Origin: Kluyvera georgiana ATCC 51603 | Lineage (GTDB): Bacteria > Pseudomonadota > Gammaproteobacteria > Enterobacterales > Enterobacteriaceae | DNA length: 64,000 nt | Assembly: GCF_001654985.1 (NCBI RefSeq) | Contig: NZ_LXEU01000015.1 | Coordinates: 124,001 to 188,000 of the forward strand | Direction of reading: 5' to 3' | Shown here: one piece after another, positions 10,571 to 18,942 of the stretch | Layout of the letters: each line of letters opens with the position of its first letter | Position numbering within the stretch: the stretch's first letter is position 1 | The notes under the pieces: model-generated | Seen by the model: only the letters and a program-made list of their open reading frames with translations | Told to the model about the DNA's origin: nothing | Databases searched by the model: none | Translations under genes and position numbers: made by a program

Positions 10571-11051
10571 CGTGATTCCGCCGCAGTTTCTCCTGCGGCC
10601 AGGATGACTTCCTGTGGCGCTTGTCTGCGCCATTATCTCTTTTCTCCCCGCCGCCGCTACGCCTCGGCCATGTTTATTGCCGCTTGCCGTAAACAATCGT
10701 CTGAAGGACGTCTTTTCCCTACTTTTTATACTTTTATTTTGCGTCTTTCTGGCGTGAGTTATCTGTTGTTTTATTTTTATAATTTATTGTTTTTAATGGT
10801 TAATTTACGAATATCTGTATGATGTTGTGATGTCAATCACCTTATGGCTTTTGCCAATACAAAATCTATAAAACTAGATGTTTGTCGAGTTTTCATCTAA
10901 AAATAGCGGTGAAGGGACTAGACACGACCATCTTATGGTTATCAAATGGTTAAAAACTCAGAGTCGAATGTAAAAAGTCGACAAAATTAGAAAATGGTTA
11001 ACCTGCTTACACGATTTACCTGCGTTACGACGCACCTTCTCTGGAGAAACT
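10571..11051. other. 481-bp AT-rich intergenic region before the POT transporter
   Basis: No credible gene is present. A hairpin (CCGCAG, loop, CTGCGG) follows yqjH near 10580-10597 without a U-run. A CRP-like site lies at 10826-10841. TGGTTA occurs four times (near 10797, 10935, 10947 and 10995) and GTCGA three times between 10870 and 10985. This is a long leader or promoter region for the transporter gene. Confidence 0.5.
10826..10841. promoter_or_regulatory. CRP-like site
   Basis: TGTGATGTCAATCACC fits TGTGA-N6-TCACA at nine of ten conserved bases. It lies about 210 bases upstream of the peptide transporter start. Promoter elements downstream were not resolved, so the role is inferred. 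Confidence 0.5.
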
Positions 11052-12605
11052 ATGCATTCCACTGTTAATAAAAACGAAAGCCGAACCTTTTTCGGTCACC
11101 CTTATCCGTTGGGGTCGCTGTTCTTTACCGAAATGTGGGAGCGCTTCTCGTTTTACGGCATTCGCCCGTTACTGATCCTGTTTATGGCCGCTACCGTCTA
11201 TGACGGCGGTATGGGATTAGCGCGTGAAAACGCGTCGGCGATTGTTGGTATCTTCGCGGGCACCATGTACCTGGCTGCGCTGCCGGGCGGTTGGCTGGCG
11301 GATAACTGGCTCGGCCAGCAAAAAGCGGTGTGGTACGGTTCCATTCTGATTGCGTTGGGGCACCTGTCTATCGCGCTGTCTGCGTTTCTGGGCGACAACC
11401 TGTTCTTTATCGGCCTGATGTTTATCGTACTGGGGTCGGGTCTGTTTAAAACCTGTATTTCGGTGATGGTCGGCACACTGTATAAAAAAGGCGATGCCCG
11501 TCGCGATGGCGGCTTCTCCCTGTTTTATATGGGTATCAACATGGGGTCGTTTATCGCGCCGCTGATTTCCGGCTGGCTGATTAAATCACACGGCTGGCAC
11601 TGGGGCTTTGGTATCGGTGGTATCGGGATGCTGGTCGCGCTGGTTATCTTCCGCGTGTTCGCCGTACCGGCGATGAAGCGCTACGACAGCGAAGTAGGGC
11701 TGGACTCCACCTGGAACAGCCCGGTGGTGAAAAAGAACGGCGTTGGCGCGTGGCTGCTGGCGCTGGCGGTGGGCGTCGCGGTGATTATCACCCTGATTGC
11801 TCAGGGCGTGATCGTGATTAACCCGGTGGCCGTGGCGAGCGTGTTGGTGTACGTGATTGCGGCATCGGTAGCGCTGTACTTTATTTATCTGTTTGCCTTT
11901 GCGGGCCTGAGCCGTAAAGAACGCGCGCGCCTGCTGGTGTGCTTTATTCTGCTGGTTTCCGCCGCGTTCTTCTGGTCCGCCTTTGAGCAGAAACCCACTT
12001 CCTTCAACCTGTTCGCCAACGACTACACCAACCGCATGATCGGTGATTTTGAGATCCCGGCGGTGTGGTTCCAGTCAATTAACGCCCTGTTTATTATCCT
12101 GCTCGCTCCGGTCTTTAGCTGGGCGTGGCCTGCGCTGGCGCGTAAGAACGTGCGCCCGGGCAGTATCACCAAGTTCGTGACCGGTATTCTGTGCGCGGCA
12201 GCAGGCTTTGGCCTGATGATGATGGCGGCGCAGAACGTGCTGAGCAACGGCGGCGCGGGCGTTTCGCCAATGTGGCTGGTGGGGAGCATTCTGATGCTGA
12301 CGCTCGGCGAGCTGTGTCTGAGCCCGATTGGGCTGGCGACCATGACGCTGCTGGCGCCGGAAAGAATGCGCGGCCAGATGATGGGGCTGTGGTTCTGTGC
12401 CAGCGCGTTGGGTAACCTGGCCGCTGGCCTGATTGGCGGCCACGTGAAGGCCGACCAGTTGGATATGCTGCCGGATCTGTTCGCCCGCTGTTCTATCGCG
12501 CTGCTGATCTGTGCGGCCGTATTGTGCGTGCTGATTGTTCCGGTACGCCGGATGCTGGAAAACAGCAAATCCAGCGCGGAGCAGAACCCGACGGCCAACG
12601 CCTGA
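11052..12605 (+). CDS. POT/PTR-family proton-coupled peptide transporter
   Basis: A 517-residue inner-membrane protein of the proton-dependent oligopeptide transporter family, which imports di- and tripeptides. It has the N-terminal signature EMWERFSFYGIRPLL (ExxERF proton-coupling motif) near residue 28, the PTR2 motif FSLFYMGINMGSFIAPLISGWL near residue 150, and about 12-14 hydrophobic helices. It starts 11 bases after a GGAG-type ribosome site and ends at a strong terminator. E. coli has DtpA-D elsewhere but nothing at this place, so it is an accessory paralogue. Exact substrate range unknown. Confidence 0.9.
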   Translation: MHSTVNKNESRTFFGHPYPLGSLFFTEMWERFSFYGIRPLLILFMAATVYDGGMGLARENASAIVGIFAGTMYLAALPGGWLADNWLGQQKAVWYGSILIALGHLSIALSAFLGDNLFFIGLMFIVLGSGLFKTCISVMVGTLYKKGDARRDGGFSLFYMGINMGSFIAPLISGWLIKSHGWHWGFGIGGIGMLVALVIFRVFAVPAMKRYDSEVGLDSTWNSPVVKKNGVGAWLLALAVGVAVIITLIAQGVIVINPVAVASVLVYVIAASVALYFIYLFAFAGLSRKERARLLVCFILLVSAAFFWSAFEQKPTSFNLFANDYTNRMIGDFEIPAVWFQSINALFIILLAPVFSWAWPALARKNVRPGSITKFVTGILCAAAGFGLMMMAAQNVLSNGGAGVSPMWLVGSILMLTLGELCLSPIGLATMTLLAPERMRGQMMGLWFCASALGNLAAGLIGGHVKADQLDMLPDLFARCSIALLICAAVLCVLIVPVRRMLENSKSSAEQNPTANA

Positions 12606-12624
12606 TAGCCGTTACAACATAACC

Positions 12625-12653
12625 AGCCGGTGCCGATGCACCGGCTTTTTTTT
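12625..12653 (+). terminator. Rho-independent terminator of POT gene
   Basis: AGCCGGTGC pairs with GCACCGGCT around a CGAT loop, followed by eight T. Confidence 0.92.
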
Positions 12654-12785
12654 GCGCAAACGGCGGCCAAAAGAGTGACAGCTCACGAAAAAATGCAAGA
12701 ACGTGAGCGGTTTCTTTGAAATCCCGCTCGATTCCAGTCCATAGTATAGACTTGTTTACTACGTGGTTAATTTAAGGACAAGAAT

Positions 12786-13085
12786 ATGCCAGCAGTCATT
12801 GATAAAGCGTTGGATTTTATTGGTGGTATGAATACGTCTGAGCCGGTGCCACAGTCTATGGACGAAAGTACAGCGAAGGGAATTCTGAAATATTTGAAAG
12901 AGCTGGGCGTACCCGCGAGTGCGGCCGACATTACGGCGCGCGGTGACCGCGAAGGCTGGAATGCCGGATTCACTCAGAAGGTTGCTGGCTGGGCCGACAA
13001 GGTTAACTCCGGTGAACACATGCTGATTAAAAACCCGGAATACTTCTCCGATTATATGCGCGAAGAGCTTCGTGCGCTGGTATAA
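12786..13085 (+). CDS. yoaC: YoaC-like protein (DUF1889)
   Basis: A 99-residue soluble protein starting MPAVIDKALDFIGGMN and ending MREELRALV. The sequence is collinear with E. coli YoaC as I remember it (STAKGILKYLKELGVPASAADITARGDREGWN is shared almost throughout). Function unknown. In E. coli yoaC is at a different chromosomal place, so it has been relocated or duplicated here. An AAGGA ribosome site precedes the start, and the gene stands alone between the POT and acyltransferase genes. Confidence 0.8.
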   Translation: MPAVIDKALDFIGGMNTSEPVPQSMDESTAKGILKYLKELGVPASAADITARGDREGWNAGFTQKVAGWADKVNSGEHMLIKNPEYFSDYMREELRALV

Positions 13086-13332
13086 ACCCTAAGTCGGCGC
13101 TCTCGCTTTGACGGTGGGAGCGCAAAGTCTGTTGTTTATCTACATATTTTCTCTCAATAAGCGATTTCGGCCTGGTTGCAATTAATCTGAAAACCGTTGG
13201 CCTGCCTTGAGCCATCATCTTCCCGCTTTTATAATTCCGCTAAGAAAGACCGAATTCAATAAAAATGTAATTAAAAACATCATCATATGAATGATGCTTT
13301 TAGATTTTACTCCCCTGCATCCAGAGATAAAT

Positions 13333-15291
13333 ATGAACTCAACCGTTAAATATCGTGCCGATATCGATGGGCTGCGCGCGCTCGCCGTACTTCTTGTGGT
13401 GCTCTTTCACTTTGGGCTGGGATTCCCCGGTGGATTTGTGGGCGTCGATGTTTTCTTTGTCATTTCAGGATATCTGATTGGCGGCCATATTTATCAAAGT
13501 AAGCTTGCGGGCCATTTCTCGTGGGGGCAGTTTTATGTTCGCCGCATAAAGCGAATTCTTCCCGCGCTGATTGCCGTCGTGATTGCGGTCTGGCTGGTGA
13601 TGTTTTTTATCTCGACGCCCGCCGATTTCAGGAAATTAGGCCGCGATGCCGCGGCGACGCTGCTGTCGGTATCTAACGTTACGCTCTGGAATTCCATCGA
13701 CTATTTCAGCCCCAGCGCCGAGCATAATCCTTTATTGATGACCTGGTCATTGGGCGTGGAAGAACAGTTCTATTTTCTCGCGCCGCTGCTGATTCTTGTT
13801 TTGACGCGTTTTGATAAAAAACTCTCTTTTTTACTGATGGGCAGCGTCACGCTGCTCTGTTTTGCCATTGCCGCCGCCGGAACCCTGCAGATTCCGCATA
13901 GCGCATGGTTTTTGACACCGTTTCGCGCCTGGGAGCTGTTTGCCGGGGCGCTACTGGGAATGGCCCATACCCACTTTCCCGCGGCATTCTCGACAAAGGT
14001 TGATAACCTGAAATCTGCCGTGGGTGTTTTACTCATTGCCTGGTGTGCGCTTTTTTACGACGCGCAGACCTCTTTCCCTGGGCTGGGGGCGCTGCCGGTG
14101 GTGATGGGGGCCGTGTTGCTGCTGGACGGGCAAACGGCGCTTATCAACCGCCGTGTGTTGACCTTGAAACCGCTGCGTTTTATTGGGCTCATATCCTATT
14201 CACTCTACCTGTGGCATTGGCCGGTTATCAGCCTTTATCACTATCTGTGTGAAGCGGAGCCGGGGAACGGGATGCGCGTATTGCTGATTGCGCTTTCTTT
14301 CCTGTTGGCGACGATAAGCTACTACCTCATCGAGAAACCTTTTCGGGCGGCGCAGCTGCCGCCATCCCGCGTATTCTGGCGCTACGGGATGGCGATGGGG
14401 CTGCTGACGCTGGTCTTTGCCACCACCTGGCTGCAAAACGGTTTTCCCGCCCGTTGGCCTGAGGACTTTGCCCGGATGCAGTCGGAGATAGAAGAGGCGG
14501 AAGATAGTTGCATGACCTCATACGGCAATATTCTGCTGACCGGAACCCCGCGCTGCACCGGTGGCGAGGCGCAGGAGAAAATTGCGCTGATTGGCGATAG
14601 CCATGCCGGGGCGCTGGCCGCGGCGTTTCGTCAACTGGCGCACGACCGTCATCTGACGCCGGTCATTTTCGCGAAATCATCCTGTGCGCCTCTGTTCGGC
14701 GTGTATCGCCTTGCCGACGGCTGGCCGCTGCATGACGCGCAGTGTCGGGCATTCAAGCTCGATGTCGACAACTATCTGGCGCAGGATAAACAGATATCGA
14801 CGGTGATTCTTACGGGGTTCTGGCAGTCCGGTTTGATGGCGGGAAAAGCCCCCTGGCAGTCTGAAACGACGCCGTCATTAGGCCCAGCTCAGGCGCTGCA
14901 ACAGGGGCTAACCGAGACCATCACGCGTTTGCAGAATATGGGTAAGCGGGTCATTGTGTTGGGCGATGTGCCGATGATGAGTTTTTCCCCACCCAAACGC
15001 GTGATGCGCTGCTTTAGCCGGGCGTTTGCCTATGCGAACCCGCAGAGCGCCGGAATGTGCGAGGTGGTGGGGCACGATAGCGTTGAGCCTGATGCCAGCG
15101 CGGCGCTGATCGGTAAAGTGTCGACGAAGCTAAATGCTGAATTCGCCAGCCTGAAAGACGCGTTGTGTGACACGGCGAGCTGCCGTTTTGCGGAGAGTGC
15201 GCATATTTACTACAAAGACCCACAGCATCTGACGCGATACGGTGCGGATAAAGTGCTGAAAAGCGTGGTGATGCCGATGATTGCGCGTTAA
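13333..15291 (+). CDS. OafA-type membrane acyltransferase with SGNH domain
   Basis: A 652-residue protein: an N-terminal acyltransferase-3 domain of about ten membrane helices (RADIDGLRALAVLLVVLFHF, with the catalytic-type His in LFHF; GFVGVDVFFVISGYLI) joined to a C-terminal SGNH hydrolase-like domain from about residue 410, with IALIGDSHAGAL and a late DPQHLTRYGA holding the Asp and His. Such fusions O-acetylate surface polysaccharides. The start is set at ATG 13333; an in-frame ATG at 13291 lacks a ribosome site. The region upstream is AT-rich. The gene is isolated, so the acceptor glycan (O-antigen or capsule) is unknown. Not in the E. coli order here. Confidence 0.85.
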   Translation: MNSTVKYRADIDGLRALAVLLVVLFHFGLGFPGGFVGVDVFFVISGYLIGGHIYQSKLAGHFSWGQFYVRRIKRILPALIAVVIAVWLVMFFISTPADFRKLGRDAAATLLSVSNVTLWNSIDYFSPSAEHNPLLMTWSLGVEEQFYFLAPLLILVLTRFDKKLSFLLMGSVTLLCFAIAAAGTLQIPHSAWFLTPFRAWELFAGALLGMAHTHFPAAFSTKVDNLKSAVGVLLIAWCALFYDAQTSFPGLGALPVVMGAVLLLDGQTALINRRVLTLKPLRFIGLISYSLYLWHWPVISLYHYLCEAEPGNGMRVLLIALSFLLATISYYLIEKPFRAAQLPPSRVFWRYGMAMGLLTLVFATTWLQNGFPARWPEDFARMQSEIEEAEDSCMTSYGNILLTGTPRCTGGEAQEKIALIGDSHAGALAAAFRQLAHDRHLTPVIFAKSSCAPLFGVYRLADGWPLHDAQCRAFKLDVDNYLAQDKQISTVILTGFWQSGLMAGKAPWQSETTPSLGPAQALQQGLTETITRLQNMGKRVIVLGDVPMMSFSPPKRVMRCFSRAFAYANPQSAGMCEVVGHDSVEPDASAALIGKVSTKLNAEFASLKDALCDTASCRFAESAHIYYKDPQHLTRYGADKVLKSVVMPMIAR

Positions 15292-15310
15292 GGCGCGTGC
15301 TGAGATTATA

Positions 15311-15346
15311 AAAAAGAGGCCGATGAATCATCATTGGCCTCTTTTT
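15311..15346. terminator. Bidirectional-type terminator after acyltransferase gene
   Basis: AAAAAGAGGCC pairs with GGCCTCTTTTT across a 14-base loop; the T-run on the plus strand ends transcription of the acyltransferase gene. Confidence 0.88.
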
Positions 15347-15479
15347 CTTTGCCGGTCTTTTAGGGCGGCCTCATTGATACATTTTCGCTAACTGTCCGCC
15401 GCGTGCGGGTTTTTATGCCCTCAGCAAAATGGCGGTAAAAAACCACCGCCATTCTATTGCCACTCGAAAACGAGACAAC

Positions 15480-15504
15480 AAAAAGGCCACTCGCGAGAGT
15501 GGCC
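15480..15504 (-). terminator. Original terminator of tRNA-Ile2, now stranded
   Basis: Read on the minus strand, GGCCACTC-TCGC-GAGTGGCC is followed by TTTTT. It lies 26 bases beyond the attL repeat, exactly where a terminator for the tRNA transcript would be before the satellite inserted. The element has moved it 11 kb from the tRNA. Confidence 0.75.
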
Positions 15505-15529
15505 TAACTGTATGTATTTGCTGCTTAAA

Positions 15530-15577
15530 TTTGGTGGCCCCTGTTGGGTTTGAACCAACGACCAAGCGATTATGAGT
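15530..15577. repeat. attL of the satellite
   Basis: This 48-bp stretch is identical to 26572-26619. It contains the 3' 45 bases or so of tRNA-Ile2 without the 5' half, so it is the displaced original tRNA end and not a gene. Confidence 0.93.
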
Positions 15578-15680
15578 TAGAATGCAACTTCTTACCTGAA
15601 AATACTTATCTATAATTTTCAGTAACTTAATAAATTTAAAACCACTGTATAAATAACCAGAAATACTCTAAAATACTCCT

Positions 15681-15706
15681 TTGCGGTATCCTATAGGTAT
15701 CCTAGA
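15681..15706. repeat. Integrase arm-type repeat, left copy
   Basis: A 26-bp sequence repeated at 26504-26529, in the same orientation. Each copy holds two GGTATCC boxes 11 bp apart, and an inverted GGATACC follows at 15726. The positions, just inside each att site, suit arm-type binding sites for integrase or excisionase. Confidence 0.65.
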
Positions 15707-15756
15707 GCAAAACAAGCGATTTGCAGGATACCCCGATCGCTTGGTATGGAGTGTTT

Positions 15757-17181
15757 GTGGAAACATTCAAATTTACGAAAACAAAGCTCGAAAACCTCCC
15801 ACCAGCCGAACGTGGACAGGTTGAGTACGGCGATACCATTGTTAATGGCCTGCGCATCCGTATTGGCACCAGTGGTGTGAAAAGCTTCTGTATCTCACGT
15901 AAGAGAAACGGAAAATTCATCCGCGCCACGCTGGGCCGTTTCCCGGATCTTACTATTGATAATGCCAGGGCAAAGGCACTCGAAATGCTGGGCGACGTAG
16001 CGACCACCGGGAGAAATCCTAATGTGGAAAAACGTGTCAATGAGAAGGCTTCTGTCACGCTTGCCGATGCGCTGGATGCCTATATTAAGAACCGTGGCCA
16101 CCGCCTGAAACCCACAACCGAAAAGCAATATCGCGCTATCTTGCAAAATTACTCCGGCGACTGGATGAAACAGTCCCTCGCTACTATTTCACGTGAACGT
16201 GTTGAGCATCGTCACAAAGCAGTAACTGATGGTTCAGTCTGGTTTGGCGCTGATAAAGAAACGCTTCGGGCTGGGGTAGGAAGCGGCAGCAAAGCCCAGG
16301 CTGACCTGTGGGCCAGAGCTTTACGCGCCGTTTATCGTTTCGCACATGATCATTATCGTGATGAAGAAGGGATAACGCTGTTACCTGACCCGCCAACACT
16401 GGTGCTCAGCACTAAACGTCAGTGGCATGGCACGGTCAGAAAGACAGAGCGCATCCGTACCCATGATTTTGCTCGTTGGTTAAATGCCGTCGATGTGGTT
16501 CGTCATAAGGCCGAAGAGGGACGGGACGATGTAGCTGCAGCAATATGTGATGCTGTAGAAATGTCGATGTTCACCGGGCTACGTAAATCTGAAATATTCG
16601 AGTTATCTTGGGATCGGGTGAATATTGGCGGTCGCTATTTCTGGATAGACACTACCAAGAACGGCGATCCGCTCGAGCTGCCAATCACTGAAACTCTTCT
16701 GAATTTGTTTCGTCGCCGGCTGAAAATGAAAACCGGGAGCGAGGTTTTAGTGTTTCCTGGCGCTAAAGGAATCATTAAAGAATATCGTCATGTTATTGAG
16801 CGTATCAGTGCCGCCACGGTTCCTTACCCAAATCCTGATATGCTCCAGCCTATTCCTTTCAAATGGCATGATGCCCGGCGTACTTTCGGTACGGTTGCCG
16901 AGCTGGTGGGCGTTGGTAGCTATATTCTCAAGCGACTAATGAACCACCGAACGATGCGAAGTGCAGATGTTACTCAGGGCTATCTTCATTTTGGTGCTGA
17001 TGAACTACTCGAGCCAGCTACCCGAATTGAACGGGCCATCCTGGAACATGCTGGGTTTGTGGAAAGCAAGAAAGCCATTGATGCACAATTATTGTCTGCG
17101 TTAGGCAATTTGACTGATGAAGAGAAGCGTAAGATGCTTTTTGAAATACTAAGCCAAAATCATATGCAGGTTAAGAAATGA
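15757..17181 (+). CDS. int: P4-family tyrosine integrase
   Basis: A 474-residue site-specific recombinase that integrates and excises the element at tRNA-Ile2. The N-terminal arm-binding domain (DUF4102-type: GLRIRIGTSGVKSFCISRKRNGKFIRATLGRFPDLTIDNARAKA) is followed by a SAM-like core-binding domain and the catalytic domain with FTGLRKSEIFELSW (first Arg), WHDARRTFG (H-x-x-R) and VTQGYLHFG (Tyr nucleophile). The start is set at GTG 15757, 5 bases after GGAG; the upstream TTG at 15721 would overlap the GGATACC box. The gene lies next to attL, far from the intact tRNA. Its stop overlaps the next gene's ATG. Confidence 0.95.
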   Translation: METFKFTKTKLENLPPAERGQVEYGDTIVNGLRIRIGTSGVKSFCISRKRNGKFIRATLGRFPDLTIDNARAKALEMLGDVATTGRNPNVEKRVNEKASVTLADALDAYIKNRGHRLKPTTEKQYRAILQNYSGDWMKQSLATISRERVEHRHKAVTDGSVWFGADKETLRAGVGSGSKAQADLWARALRAVYRFAHDHYRDEEGITLLPDPPTLVLSTKRQWHGTVRKTERIRTHDFARWLNAVDVVRHKAEEGRDDVAAAICDAVEMSMFTGLRKSEIFELSWDRVNIGGRYFWIDTTKNGDPLELPITETLLNLFRRRLKMKTGSEVLVFPGAKGIIKEYRHVIERISAATVPYPNPDMLQPIPFKWHDARRTFGTVAELVGVGSYILKRLMNHRTMRSADVTQGYLHFGADELLEPATRIERAILEHAGFVESKKAIDAQLLSALGNLTDEEKRKMLFEILSQNHMQVKK

Positions 17182-17792
17182 GTTATTTAAAACGAGTGGA
17201 TGCCGAGCATGTGGCAAGAATGTATGCCTTTCAGCAATTGGTAAAAAGTTACTCTTCGGAAAACGCTGATGAGCATGTGAATCGTATTGAAAAAGAAATA
17301 GCTGGGAAAACTATTAAAGAAAAGAAATGGATAGCGAATAGCCTCACCGAAATGCAAATGGTAGAGAAAAACAGGCCGTTATCGGATGATGAAAATGTGT
17401 TGGTTAAAGCTGTGAACGTACTAACAGTTCTTGGATATACAGATCTAGCCAAGGAGTTAGGCGCTTTGGCAGACAGAGTTGGGCGATGTGTGACGTTATC
17501 AGATGTTTATATGAATCACATTATTGACGGTGCGGTCAAAAAAAATAGAAGTGACGCAGCCTCAGGACACCGACATCATTTGCATGATGAAATTGTGGCA
17601 ATTATCAAAGCCACCTGGGAGAAAAACCCTGCTTTATCTAAAAAGAAAATGATAGCAAAGTTGATGAATCGTTATGAGGGGAGAGTGGATGAAGGAACGG
17701 TGGATAGCTGGATAAAAAAAGAAAAGTTATTACCGCCTAAGCCAAAGAAATACATAATGTCTGATTTGGTCGTCCCGAACCCCTATACGTAG
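17178..17792 (+). CDS. Unknown protein coupled to integrase
   Basis: A 204-residue, Lys-rich, soluble protein not recognised. It starts in an ATGA overlap with int, so it is translated with it. The C-terminal third looks like a DNA-binding fold: HHLHDEIVAIIKATWEKNPALSKKKMIAKLMNRY, then DEGTVDSWIKKEKLLPP, the order of a helix-turn-helix of the kind found in phage replication or transposase accessory proteins. Coupling to the integrase suggests a role in recombination or its control. Its GC content is lower than that of int. Confidence 0.75.
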   Translation: MSYLKRVDAEHVARMYAFQQLVKSYSSENADEHVNRIEKEIAGKTIKEKKWIANSLTEMQMVEKNRPLSDDENVLVKAVNVLTVLGYTDLAKELGALADRVGRCVTLSDVYMNHIIDGAVKKNRSDAASGHRHHLHDEIVAIIKATWEKNPALSKKKMIAKLMNRYEGRVDEGTVDSWIKKEKLLPPKPKKYIMSDLVVPNPYT

Positions 17793-17939
17793 AGCAGTAT
17801 CAGAAAACAGCAGGGGGGGTAGTAACTTCCCCTCCCCAATACCTGCTCGTCGTCCCGAATAGTTACTTCTCACCTTATTGACTTGAAATCAATATCTTAG
17901 ATTGGCTTCGTTGTTAACCAATACTACACGGAGCTACTT

Positions 17940-18146
17940 ATGCATTTGGTTGAATCGAATTATTCTAAAAGACTCACTCGTAATGAGGCCGCAGCTCATC
18001 TTGGCGTGAATCCCCAGACGTTGGCGAACTGGGCGCATACTGGCAAGGTAAAAATTCCCTTTCACAAGGTCGGTCGGAAGGTCATTTACTTCAAGTCTGA
18101 TCTGGATGCTTATCTGGATTCCACCCGCAGAACGCAGACGGTTTAA
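17940..18146 (+). CDS. AlpA/excisionase-like helix-turn-helix protein
   Basis: A 68-residue MerR-superfamily small protein: LTRNEAAAHLGVNPQTLANWAHTGKVKIPFHKVGRKVIYFKSDLDAYLDS has the helix-turn-helix and wing of the AlpA/Xis group (HTH_17). AlpA-type proteins in satellites act as excisionase or as activator of the lytic programme. It stands alone 148 bases after the integrase operon, with a hairpin (GCGGCC-ATGCC-GGGCCGC) shortly after its stop. A second protein of this kind is encoded at 23923, so the two probably have different targets. Confidence 0.85.
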   Translation: MHLVESNYSKRLTRNEAAAHLGVNPQTLANWAHTGKVKIPFHKVGRKVIYFKSDLDAYLDSTRRTQTV

Positions 18147-18218
18147 GGGGCTGGATATGGCATATAAAACAAAGGCGGCCATGCCGGGCCGCTATTTATC
18201 TAAGATGTTCATTTCTAT

Positions 18219-18653
18219 TTATAACATCTTATGCATCCATAATGAGATAGGCTCAATGATTTTTATGTATCCTCCATATGCCCAAACAAATGTGCCAAAT
18301 ATTGTTAAACCGACACCGATGACCTCTGCTTTTATTTCTTCTCGTACTTCAATGCGAGCTTTTGAAATATTTTCTTCTCTCATTCTCTTAGATTCTTCAG
18401 GACTTAGCGGAGGACCTGTAACCCCACTACGTGAGTTAATTTCAGCTTCGCGGTTAGATAGTTTTTTTAAAGTTGTGAATTTTATTGTATACAGTAATCC
18501 GAATACTGAAATGATCGCTCCAGAGCTTGCAAATAAATTCATGTCATTAAGATATTGCCCAAATAAAAAACTTGCACCGCAGAATACAATTAATAGGATT
18601 AGTGATGTTTTTGCACCAAGTATCTTGAAAAAGATGGTTCTGAATTTTTTCAT
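18219..18653 (-). CDS. Small membrane protein of the satellite
   Basis: A 144-residue protein, not recognised. Two hydrophobic helices near the N-terminus (TSLILLIVFCGASFLFGQYL and FASSGAIISVFGLLYTIKF), a charged segment (about residues 65-110, rich in Arg, Glu and Lys, probably helical) and a C-terminal helix (VIGVGLTIFGTFVWAYGGYI) are visible. It is AT-rich and transcribed against the main direction of the element, downstream of a small ribbon-helix-helix gene. Satellites often carry cargo in such positions; superinfection exclusion is possible but there is no direct evidence. Confidence 0.7.
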   Translation of the reverse strand: MKKFRTIFFKILGAKTSLILLIVFCGASFLFGQYLNDMNLFASSGAIISVFGLLYTIKFTTLKKLSNREAEINSRSGVTGPPLSPEESKRMREENISKARIEVREEIKAEVIGVGLTIFGTFVWAYGGYIKIIEPISLWMHKML

Positions 18654-18683
18654 TGCTAATTATCTCAATATTATAAGCGTGAT

Positions 18684-18872
18684 TCAATTTTTTGGCTCAA
18701 TACCACGTCTCCGTAACTCCGCTCTACCTAACTCCTTTAGCCAGTTACTGGTACTGGTGTTTTCAGCTTGCGCTAGCTCATCAAATTGTTTGCGTAGTTC
18801 AGCAGGAATGCGGATTGGTAGCATTGGTGACTTGCCGCCACCCTTAGGTTGTTTATCTCGAGATATTGACAT
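18684..18872 (-). CDS. Ribbon-helix-helix DNA-binding protein
   Basis: A 62-residue protein. After a basic N-terminal tail, SPMLPIRIPAELRKQFDELAQAENTSTSNWLKELGRAELRRRG has the beta-strand, helix, helix pattern of Arc/CopG-type repressors. One arm of a perfect 13-bp inverted repeat abuts its start codon, and the other lies 17 bp further, before the divergent ash-primase operon. No clear ribosome site is seen, so it may be translated from a leaderless message. It is a good candidate for the regulator of both divergent transcripts. Confidence 0.72.
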   Translation of the reverse strand: MSISRDKQPKGGGKSPMLPIRIPAELRKQFDELAQAENTSTSNWLKELGRAELRRRGIEPKN

Positions 18873-18915
18873 GTATATGCCTATTGGTTTATGGTTAACT
18901 CAAATAGGCATATAC
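18873..18915. promoter_or_regulatory. 13-bp perfect inverted repeat, candidate operator
   Basis: GTATATGCCTATT (18873-18885) and its exact complement AATAGGCATATAC (18903-18915) are separated by 17 bp. They fill the gap between the divergent ribbon-helix-helix gene and the ash leader, where both promoters must lie. Confidence 0.75.
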
Positions 18916-18942
18916 AATAACATGTGTGAGTCTATAAAAACA

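Noticed and set aside
10797-11000. Four TGGTTA motifs before the POT gene as an operator array
   Set aside because: Spacing is irregular and the motif is short in AT-rich DNA, so chance is a sufficient explanation; only the CRP-like site was kept.
15533-15577. A second tRNA-Ile gene at attL
   Set aside because: Only the 3' half of the cloverleaf is present; the sequence left of 26619-equivalent diverges into the satellite, so it is a displaced fragment.
15721-15756. TTG start at 15721 for the integrase
   Set aside because: It would overlap the GGATACC arm-type box and has no ribosome site, whereas GTG 15757 follows GGAG at 5 bases.
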